The notes beneath the pieces were generated by a model that saw only the letters and a program-made list of their open reading frames with translations, was not told the origin of the DNA and searched no databases. Below, one piece after another: positions 7,536 through 12,995 of a stretch of 12,995 nucleotides of DNA. Made by a program: the position numbers and the translations under genes. The DNA comes from Litorivicinus sp. (GTDB lineage Bacteria > Pseudomonadota > Gammaproteobacteria > Pseudomonadales > Litorivicinaceae), in contig JAGYIK010000027.1 in NCBI GenBank assembly GCA_018402605.1, forward strand, positions 1-12,995, in the 5' to 3' direction. Within the stretch, counting starts at the first letter, position 1; each line of letters opens with the position of its first letter.

Positions 7536-8752
7536 AGTCGGTCTCGGAGGTGTTGCACAATTGCTTCGGCCATCAGTTGATTGCCAAGCGGATTCAAATG
7601 GCCCGTATCAATGTAGGTTTGTCTCGATTCGTGGGCGAAGGTCTGGCTCAAGTCGCAAACATGTTCGGTTAATCCACACTGCAAAAGGGCTTGATAAAAG
7701 CCGGTTTGACTGTCCGGATCAACCGGCTCATTGGCCACAAACTGCGACTCTTCTGCCGTGCAGAGTTTGTTCCCCCAAAACAAATTGGGCTGAAACATGC
7801 CAACAAAGCCAATCCCCTCGCTGGCGCACACGCTGGCGGCCAACCGCATCACGCGCAAGTAGGTCTCTGCCGCCTCGAGCATCAGCGCCTCCTGATGACC
7901 CGATACAGCCGCCACCAACCGAGCGATTGCGCGTCCATTGACCGTCGGATCACACTGCCGCAATCGGTCCACGAGCGCGCCAACCGAACCGACACGGATG
8001 GTTGATTTCAACCAACTGGTCAGTTGATTGGAAGCCAACCAAAGCCCCCGGGCCAGACTGGAACGAATCCCAAAACTGTCGGCCAACAGCCACTCCAACT
8101 CCATTTGACGGGATCCAATGCTCTCATGGATGCCGTGCATCGCATACCCATCTGCGGCACGTAAGCACGCATTGAGTTGGTAATTAAATGCACAGTTCCA
8201 GCCAGAATACAGCACCACCAGATCGGGCTTTTGCGGGATCACCGCATCGATCAATTGGGCTAAGGAGTCTCGACTGGTCATGCCGGCCACGCCGAAATTC
8301 AAACAATTGACCGGGGTTCCACTGTCTCGGAGCAACCGCTCCACCTGCGCCGGGATGGTCCACTCCGGACGGCGCGAACCTGTGCCCATCACGGTCGACC
8401 CACCCAAGATGGCAATGGTTTTTGCCTTCTCGTCGCGCGCCGGCGGTCCAATCCGGTTCGTTGCAACGCCCCGAGCATCCGTACACATCAAGTCAAAACG
8501 AAACCCGACAGGGCCTGGCCTTTCAATCAGCATGGTCGCATTCGGTTTGAGCGAAGAACCCCACCGCAAACTCGGTCGGATCATGCTCCTCGCCTTGCGG
8601 ATATTGGGAAGATCATTGCTCAGCCGCACCACGTCGGGCGGGGCCTCAGTCACAGCACGCGCAAGCGCAACTAGCGACACGTCGGACAGATTCACCGAGG
8701 ACTCAGCGTCGAGGGCACTGTCCGACCCGGCAGACGAATTCAGATGGCTCAC
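7532..8752 (-). CDS. SGNH/GDSL-family hydrolase (SxtL-like context)
   Basis: This 406-residue protein has the four SGNH blocks: AILGGSTVMGTGS (nucleophile Ser in GGST rather than GDS), NFGVAGMTSRDS (Gly block), VVLYSGWNC (Asn block) and DTGHLNPLG near the C-terminus (catalytic Asp-x-x-His). It is probably an esterase or acyltransferase. No signal peptide or membrane segment is visible, so it is probably cytoplasmic. The start is GTG at 8752-8750 with GGAGG six bases upstream, a strong pair. It is first in the minus-strand operon and overlaps the NRPS by GTGA. From memory of saxitoxin clusters, a GDSL lipase (SxtL) sits close to the carbamoyltransferase SxtI and small proteins SxtJ/K. The same set occurs here, split between divergent operons. 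A role in handling the carbamoylated product is inference. Release of the peptide is another possibility. Confidence 0.85.
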   Translation of the reverse strand: MSHLNSSAGSDSALDAESSVNLSDVSLVALARAVTEAPPDVVRLSNDLPNIRKARSMIRPSLRWGSSLKPNATMLIERPGPVGFRFDLMCTDARGVATNRIGPPARDEKAKTIAILGGSTVMGTGSRRPEWTIPAQVERLLRDSGTPVNCLNFGVAGMTSRDSLAQLIDAVIPQKPDLVVLYSGWNCAFNYQLNACLRAADGYAMHGIHESIGSRQMELEWLLADSFGIRSSLARGLWLASNQLTSWLKSTIRVGSVGALVDRLRQCDPTVNGRAIARLVAAVSGHQEALMLEAAETYLRVMRLAASVCASEGIGFVGMFQPNLFWGNKLCTAEESQFVANEPVDPDSQTGFYQALLQCGLTEHVCDLSQTFAHESRQTYIDTGHLNPLGNQLMAEAIVQHLRDRL

Positions 8753-8758
8753 AATTTA

Positions 8759-8763
8759 CCTCC
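8759..8763 (-). promoter_or_regulatory. Strong Shine-Dalgarno site of the SGNH hydrolase gene
   Basis: GGAGG on the minus strand ends six bases before the GTG start at 8752, which fixes this non-ATG start. Confidence 0.75.
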
Positions 8764-8794
8764 AACAGCGATTCAGCCATTTTCACGCATGCAA

Positions 8795-8805
8795 TGACGG
8801 CGTCA
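8795..8805. promoter_or_regulatory. Short palindrome TGACGGCGTCA, possible operator
   Basis: TGACG and CGTCA form a perfect five-base inverted repeat around a single G, 43 bases upstream of the SGNH gene start. Such a site could bind a dimeric regulator of the minus operon, but an 11-base palindrome can arise by chance and no regulator gene is present in the window. Confidence 0.25.
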
Positions 8806-9063
8806 CCAAAGTGGATAATTGCGATGGTCTAAAGTTTTCTTCGACTCCCGCTTTTTGCGAGCGAACAAAGACCAGGGCCATGCCTTTTTTTTGGGAGGGC
8901 TGGCTGTCGCATCAGTTCCGGTCTCAGTGGACGATTCGATCGACGTTGAATTCGTTTCAGGCTGCATCTCATGAGTTCCTTGGGCGGTATTTTATGGTAA
9001 CGTGTACGCCAATGACTGGCTATCCACGCACACACAATTATTCAGGAAAAAGTCTTCCGCTTG

Positions 9064-10668
9064 ATGACGATTGCAACGATGAATGAAAAAAAATTGGTCG
9101 TTAAAGGTCAAACAGTTGCCGAGCCAATTATACGCGGGTGGTATGCATGGCCGCACTTGGTCTCCCCAGTGTCCGGCTCGCTGCATCTGGCCAATCGCCA
9201 ATTGAAGACCCTGGCCTCTTTTGTGGAGGCCCCTGAGCTGCATGAAGAAGCGCTCAAGTCACCCGAGCTCCGTGGTGGGCCCTTTGTCGATCTTCCGGCG
9301 AATAAGGTCGAGGACGTCAAGCGGATGATCGATGAGGCGACCCAAAGCGGGCACCACATGATCGAGTTTGCGAACCAGATCCGGGCGCTCACCGCAACAT
9401 GCGACGCCGCCCGCGGTGCCAACTCCCTTGAAAGCCTGTACCAAGAAGTTCCCGAGATGCTCGATGGCTATGTCGAGTTTTTCTACAACGACATGGGGCA
9501 TCCCAGTTTTCGCTTGTTCGAGGGACTGATTTACGAAACGCCGCTGTACAAGGAACAGGATCAATCCGTGCATCTGTACCTCGTTGATCACGAGCAGCGG
9601 GCCTTTGCATTCAGTACCCCGAGATCAACCGACGGAGTCTTGGTGATCGAAAAACCCTTCAAGCATCTCATCCATGATTTGATCGGAAGGCTCCGCTTTG
9701 AGGCCATGCCGCCATCTGAGATTGAAGCGTCCTTGGCGGCCATGGCGCTCCCCACTGATCTTCTGGATCCCTATTTGCAAGAGGCCCCGGACACCTCGGC
9801 TCGGGATCTCCCGGCCCCGGGCTCTTGGCGTTACTTCGGGCACGCCTGCGTGCTGGTGACATGCAAGAATGGGATCAACATCCTGATCGACCCCTTGATT
9901 CCGATCAACACACCCGATCAGGGCGTGCCCCGGTTCTCCTATCAAGACCTTCCCGAGCGCATCGACTATGTGTTGTTGACACACAATCACGCAGACCATG
10001 TGGTGATCGAAACCCTGCTGGCCTTGCGCCACCGCGTCAACACCCTGTTGGTTCCCGGCAGCAACGGCGGGATCTGTGATCCAAGCCTGAAGCTGCTACT
10101 GACCGCGATCGGCTTTGAATCGGTGATCGCCCTTGATCCGCTGGATCGGGTGCTTGCGGGGGGGGTGGAGATTCGTGCACTGCCTTTCCTCGGCGAGCAC
10201 GGGGATTTGGATGTCGCAAGCAAGGTGGCTTGGTGCGTCCGGGATCAGGGTCACACCTCCGTGTTCGCAGCTGACAGCAACAACCTGTCCCCCAAAATGT
10301 ATCAACACATCCATCGCGTGATTGGTCCTGTGGATGTGATGTTTTTGGGCATGGAATGCGTCGGCGCACCGATGAGTTGGGTGTACGGCCCGCTCCTGTT
10401 GAAGCCAATCGACCGACGCGCAGATCAATCCCGACGCTTGAACGGCTCAGATGCAGCGCGCGCGCTCGATCTGATCAACACCCTGGAATGCAAGAAGGTG
10501 TTCATTTACGCCATGGGGCGAGAACCTTGGCTCAGCTTTATCATGAGCATTGACGATGACGAGAACACCGAACAGATGCGACAGGCACAGCAGTTTATCG
10601 AGGCCTGTCTTCAACGCAACATTCCCGCCGAACTCTTGTTCGGAAAGTTTGAGGAGTCTGTGGCGTGA
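9064..10668 (+). CDS. CmlA-type diiron beta-hydroxylase, metallo-beta-lactamase fold
   Basis: This 534-residue protein (from ATG 9064) has a novel N-terminal half and a C-terminal metallo-beta-lactamase domain with THNHADH. Counting from 9064, the candidate metal ligands are H307, H309, D311, H312, E378 (in LGEHGD) and D404 (in AADSNN). As I remember it, the chloramphenicol hydroxylase CmlA has 532 residues and diiron ligands H305, H307, D309, H310, E377 and D403. Length, order and the 26-residue Glu-Asp spacing agree, and the Glu in place of the usual third His separates this family from ordinary lactamase-fold hydrolases. Such enzymes hydroxylate the beta-carbon of an amino acid held on an NRPS carrier domain, using O2. 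A TTG at 9061 and an ATG at 9079 are alternative starts; neither has a well-spaced ribosome site. It is first in the plus operon and overlaps the next gene by GTGA. Confidence 0.85.
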   Translation: MTIATMNEKKLVVKGQTVAEPIIRGWYAWPHLVSPVSGSLHLANRQLKTLASFVEAPELHEEALKSPELRGGPFVDLPANKVEDVKRMIDEATQSGHHMIEFANQIRALTATCDAARGANSLESLYQEVPEMLDGYVEFFYNDMGHPSFRLFEGLIYETPLYKEQDQSVHLYLVDHEQRAFAFSTPRSTDGVLVIEKPFKHLIHDLIGRLRFEAMPPSEIEASLAAMALPTDLLDPYLQEAPDTSARDLPAPGSWRYFGHACVLVTCKNGINILIDPLIPINTPDQGVPRFSYQDLPERIDYVLLTHNHADHVVIETLLALRHRVNTLLVPGSNGGICDPSLKLLLTAIGFESVIALDPLDRVLAGGVEIRALPFLGEHGDLDVASKVAWCVRDQGHTSVFAADSNNLSPKMYQHIHRVIGPVDVMFLGMECVGAPMSWVYGPLLLKPIDRRADQSRRLNGSDAARALDLINTLECKKVFIYAMGREPWLSFIMSIDDDENTEQMRQAQQFIEACLQRNIPAELLFGKFEESVA

Positions 10669-10865
10669 TTACCTCAAACCTTTGGCGGTGGGCCTTGAAG
10701 GTCGTGCTTGTTCCCGTGTATTGGTTGTTTGTCGTGCCCTGGGCCTTGATCGCACGGTCCAGAGGACAGGACCGGTTAAGTCTAAACAATCTATCAGGTC
10801 AGAGCACATGGCATGTGCGCCAACCAGGTGGTCGGCAACTGTATCAATTTGAATCAGATCAGTAA
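10665..10865 (+). CDS. Small membrane protein beside the carbamoyltransferase (SxtJ/K-like position)
   Basis: This 66-residue protein starts at GTG 10665, overlapping the hydroxylase stop in a GTGA, and ends at TAA 10863-10865, 33 bases before the preferred carbamoyltransferase start. It has one hydrophobic span at about residues 8-29 (VVLVPVYWLFVVPWALIA), then a basic, polar tail with RSRGQDR and WHVRQPGG. One membrane helix with a cytoplasmic tail is the likely topology. Tiny membrane proteins of unknown function are commonly encoded next to NodU/SxtI-type carbamoyltransferases (SxtJ and SxtK in saxitoxin clusters). Coding is supported by the tight overlap and the coherent hydrophobic profile. 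Its biochemical role is unknown; a membrane anchor for the carbamoyltransferase is a guess. Confidence 0.75.
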   Translation: MITSNLWRWALKVVLVPVYWLFVVPWALIARSRGQDRLSLNNLSGQSTWHVRQPGGRQLYQFESDQ

Positions 10866-10898
10866 GTGAACAATCCCAAGCGACGGGCAGGTATTGGC

Positions 10899-12737
10899 AT
10901 GTACATTCTCGGCATCTCAGCCTGGTACCACGACAGTGCAGCAGCACTGATCAAAGACGGTGTGGTGATCGCAGCGGCCCAGGAAGAACGGTTCACCCGC
11001 ATCAAACACGATCCCGGTTTTCCAACTCATGCGGTCCAATATTGTCTGTCCGCCGCGAAGATCGAACTATCGGATCTGACCGCCGTCGTGTTCTACGAAA
11101 AACCGAAACGCAAATTCAACCGCATTTGGGAGACCTTCAAAGCCTTCGCCCCAATCGGTCATCAGGGATTTTTTGAGGCCATACCGCTCTGGCTGTCCGA
11201 CAAGATGCACCAAAAACGCAACATACGCGCCGCCCTCACGGCTGCGACAGGACAGCGGACAGCTTGGACCGGTGACATTTTGTTTTCCGAGCACCATCTG
11301 TCACATGCGGCAAGCGCGTTTTACCCATCCCCCTTTGCGGAGGCTGCGGTCTTGACCCTCGACGGCGTTGGCGAATGGGCCACCACCTCGATCGCTCATG
11401 GTCATGGCAAGCATCTGGAAATCATCAAAGAGCTCCATTTTCCCCACTCGCTGGGCCTCTTTTACGCAGCCTTCACCAGTTATCTGGGGTTTAAGGTGAA
11501 TTCAGGGGAGTACAAGGTGATGGGCCTGGCCCCCTATGGTACCCCACGGTTTGCCGAGCGCATCATGGACAGGCTGATCCACGTCCACGAAGACGGCTCG
11601 TTTCAACTCAACATGGACTACTTTGACTTTTGCACCGGTCACAACATGACCAACCAAGCCTTTGCCGACTTGTTTGAGGGTCCACCGAGAACCCCTGAAA
11701 CCGAATTGTCGCAACGGGATATGGACATTGCTGCCTCGATTCAGAACGTCACGGAACAGGTGGTGTGCCAATTGGGGCGCCATGTTGCCGCATCCCTCGA
11801 TACGCCCAACCTGACGTTGGCTGGGGGAGTGGCACTGAATTGCGTCGCCAATGGGATTTTACTGCGCACCGGAATCTTCAAGGAGATCTGGATTCAGCCC
11901 GCTGCCGGTGACGCAGGCGGCGCGTTGGGTGCTGCACTGGCAGCCTATCATCTGTACTTCGACCAAGAGCGGCCCGCTGTAACCGGCATGGATGGCATGT
12001 CGGGCGCATATCTTGGGCCGTCTTTCGATGACCACGACATCCAAAGGGTGCTGGAATCACTGGGCGCGGTGTGGACGCATCATACAGAGCCAGAGATGCT
12101 CGAGAAGGCCGCACACATGCTCGCCGGCGGTCAAGCGATTGGCTGGATGCAAGGACGGATGGAGTTTGGGCCAAGGGCGTTGGGTGGGCGGAGTATTCTA
12201 GCCGACCCCCGATCCTCAAGCATGCAGAAACAACTGAACCTCAAGGTGAAGTTTCGAGAGAGTTTCAGGCCCTTTGCCCCGAGCGTCTTGGAAGAGGATG
12301 TGTCGAAGTGGTTCGAGATCGACCGAGACAGTCCGTACATGCTGCTGGTGGCGAACGTCAAAGACGCGCATCGACGCGCCATGACCGTCGAAGAAGAGGC
12401 GCTGTTTGGAATTGAGAAGCTCAACATTCCGCGTTCAACCATTCCGTCAGTCACCCACGTGGATTACAGCGCCAGGATCCAAACCGTTCACCCCGAAACC
12501 AATCCCCGCTATCACGCCTTGATCAGTTGCTTTCGGGACCTTACAGGGTGTCCGATTCTGGTCAACACATCCTTTAATGTGCGCGGCGAGCCCATTGTTT
12601 GCACCCCGGAGGATGCCTTCCATTGCTTGATGGGAACGGATCTGGATGGACTGGTGATCGGGAACTTCGTGCTTGAGAAGTCGGCTCAGGATCCTCGGTT
12701 GTTGAGTGATTACCGCGATCGGTATGCCCTCGACTAG
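10899..12737 (+). CDS. O-carbamoyltransferase, NodU/TobZ/SxtI family
   Basis: This 612-residue enzyme would transfer a carbamoyl group from carbamoyl phosphate, through carbamoyl-AMP, to a hydroxyl of the product. The N-terminal ASKHA (Kae1-like) domain opens MYILGISAWYHDSAAALIKDG and carries the metal motif EHHLSHAASAFY (H132, H136) and D155 in LTLDGVGEW. These spacings match what I recall of TobZ (H114, H118, D137). GEYKVMGLAPYG and LAGGVALNCVANG follow. The C-terminal YrdC-like carbamoylation domain has FGPRALGGRSILADPR near residue 420 and NVRGEPIVCTPEDAF near the end. Length is usual for the family and nothing is broken. I chose ATG 10899, preceded by GCAGG seven bases upstream. A GTG at 10866, directly abutting the preceding stop, would add 11 residues (NNPKRRAGIG) not typical of the family. 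It is last in the operon; the acceptor is probably the peptide or its hydroxylated residue. Confidence 0.92.
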   Translation: MYILGISAWYHDSAAALIKDGVVIAAAQEERFTRIKHDPGFPTHAVQYCLSAAKIELSDLTAVVFYEKPKRKFNRIWETFKAFAPIGHQGFFEAIPLWLSDKMHQKRNIRAALTAATGQRTAWTGDILFSEHHLSHAASAFYPSPFAEAAVLTLDGVGEWATTSIAHGHGKHLEIIKELHFPHSLGLFYAAFTSYLGFKVNSGEYKVMGLAPYGTPRFAERIMDRLIHVHEDGSFQLNMDYFDFCTGHNMTNQAFADLFEGPPRTPETELSQRDMDIAASIQNVTEQVVCQLGRHVAASLDTPNLTLAGGVALNCVANGILLRTGIFKEIWIQPAAGDAGGALGAALAAYHLYFDQERPAVTGMDGMSGAYLGPSFDDHDIQRVLESLGAVWTHHTEPEMLEKAAHMLAGGQAIGWMQGRMEFGPRALGGRSILADPRSSSMQKQLNLKVKFRESFRPFAPSVLEEDVSKWFEIDRDSPYMLLVANVKDAHRRAMTVEEEALFGIEKLNIPRSTIPSVTHVDYSARIQTVHPETNPRYHALISCFRDLTGCPILVNTSFNVRGEPIVCTPEDAFHCLMGTDLDGLVIGNFVLEKSAQDPRLLSDYRDRYALD

Positions 12738-12995
12738 CAGGCGCAATATGCCCGTGGTGTCGCATCCCAAGTCGCGCCCATGACCTGAGCTTGGCTTCAC
12801 CACGGCCCGCTGATTGAATGTGAGTTCGGCCTACAGCACCTCGTACAAATGGGCCAGTTTGAGTTCGTGAATCCAGTCTTCATGGGTTTCCATGAAACGC
12901 AGTGCTTCATGGATCACTTCACTGGCGGAGCCGTACTACCCACTTGTCATCTTATGATCCAATACAGTGCATATTAAAATTACAAGTATTTAATT
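12738..12995. other. Region after the carbamoyltransferase, no intact gene
   Basis: It contains an antitoxin remnant at 12831-12935 (minus) and ends in a clearly AT-rich stretch from about 12950. I see no clear terminator: an 8-base inverted repeat (12752-12759 with 12798-12805) has a 38-base loop and no T tract. No RNA gene was recognised. Confidence 0.6.
12831..12935 (-). pseudogene. ParD-like antitoxin remnant (C-terminal part)
   Basis: The minus strand encodes 34 residues starting YGSASEVIHEALRFME and ending HLYEVL before TAG. The pattern (R)YGSASEV-x-EALR is the hallmark of ParD/CopG-type antitoxins of type II toxin-antitoxin pairs. It is preceded in frame by MTSG and a TAG (12936-12938) exactly where the family has Arg before Tyr. 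The DNA before that is AT-rich and gives no ParD N-terminus. No start codon or N-terminal DNA-binding part is present, so it is a decayed fragment. After its stop, AELTFNQRAV in the same frame might be the first residues of a lost ParE toxin, but this is weak. Confidence 0.5.

Larger units (their letters stand above)
8753..9063. other. Divergent intergenic region between the two operons
   Basis: These 311 bases separate the SGNH/NRPS operon (minus) from the hydroxylase/carbamoyltransferase operon (plus), so promoters for both are expected here. I see no convincing sigma-70 pair on either strand. TATGGT at 8993-8998 resembles a -10 box for the plus operon but lacks a good -35. An AGGA at 9044-9047 is a distant possible ribosome site for the plus gene. 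The short inverted repeat at 8795-8805 and a T8 run at 8885-8892 are the only other marks. The region is visibly richer in A/T than the genes beside it. Confidence 0.6.

Noticed and set aside
7532..8752. SGNH hydrolase as the NRPS thioesterase
   Set aside because: It is not an alpha/beta hydrolase thioesterase with GxSxG and is not fused to the assembly line. The carbamoylation-set context explains it better, though a release role is not excluded.
8840..8900. T8 run and nearby weak stems in the intergenic region as a terminator or small RNA
   Set aside because: The stems are only 3-5 bases and no gene converges on this site; chance is sufficient.
8280..9086. Plus-strand open frame of 268 codons through the SGNH gene start and the intergenic region
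   Set aside because: It is antisense to the well-supported SGNH hydrolase, lacks a ribosome site and domain features, and overlaps the start of the hydroxylase gene.
10866..10898. GTG at 10866 as the carbamoyltransferase start
   Set aside because: It lacks a good ribosome site and adds an atypical extension; ATG 10899 has GCAGG at good spacing and matches the family's usual N-terminus. It remains possible because it abuts the preceding stop.
12752..12805. Eight-base inverted repeat CCGTGGTG / CACCACGG after the carbamoyltransferase as a terminator
   Set aside because: The loop is 38 bases and no T run follows, so it does not fit an intrinsic terminator.
1..12995. CRISPR array, tRNA, rRNA, insertion sequence or phage genes
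   Set aside because: No spaced repeats, cloverleaf, rRNA motifs, transposase or integrase motifs were seen on either strand.

Overview
The window is most of one end of a non-ribosomal peptide synthetase (NRPS) gene cluster with its tailoring genes. It is dense, mostly operonic bacterial coding DNA, moderately GC-rich, with four-base GTGA stop/start overlaps, three GTG starts and Shine-Dalgarno (SD) sites. That suits a Gram-negative, probably proteobacterial genome, but no housekeeping or RNA gene is present to fix the lineage.

Layout. Minus strand, read from the centre leftwards: an SGNH/GDSL hydrolase (8752-7532); a two-module NRPS of order C-A-PCP-C-A-PCP (condensation, adenylation, carrier; 7535-1262); and the start of another NRPS (1269-1), of which one complete condensation domain is visible before the left edge. 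The genes overlap by 4 and 8 bases, so they look like one operon. Plus strand, read rightwards from a 311-base divergent intergenic region: a CmlA-type diiron beta-hydroxylase with a metallo-beta-lactamase fold (9064-10668), a tiny membrane protein (10665-10865) and a NodU/TobZ/SxtI-type O-carbamoyltransferase (10899-12737). The last 258 bases hold no intact gene. They contain a C-terminal remnant of a ParD-like antitoxin and an AT-rich edge.

How the genes may work together. The pocket residues of the first adenylation domain can be read through its damage as DVWHVSLID plus the A10 lysine, a serine code. The second reads DAQYFAFVVK, built on the proline-type framework but altered. The CmlA-like enzyme would beta-hydroxylate an amino acid while it is bound to a carrier domain. 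The carbamoyltransferase would then cap a hydroxyl. The carbamoyltransferase, the small membrane protein and the SGNH hydrolase together recall the sxtI-J/K-L set of saxitoxin clusters. The inferred product is a Ser- and Pro-like-containing peptide carrying a beta-hydroxyl and/or a carbamate. No release domain is visible.

The oddest part is about 3995-6070. There the serine adenylation domain, first carrier domain and start of the second condensation domain are readable only by hopping between frames, although total length fits an undamaged dimodule. A 40-base exact repeat links the C-A linker of this module (6282-6321) to the very first 40 bases of the window. A near-identical module may therefore lie just beyond the left edge. 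The frame damage could then be collapsed-repeat assembly error rather than a true pseudogene.
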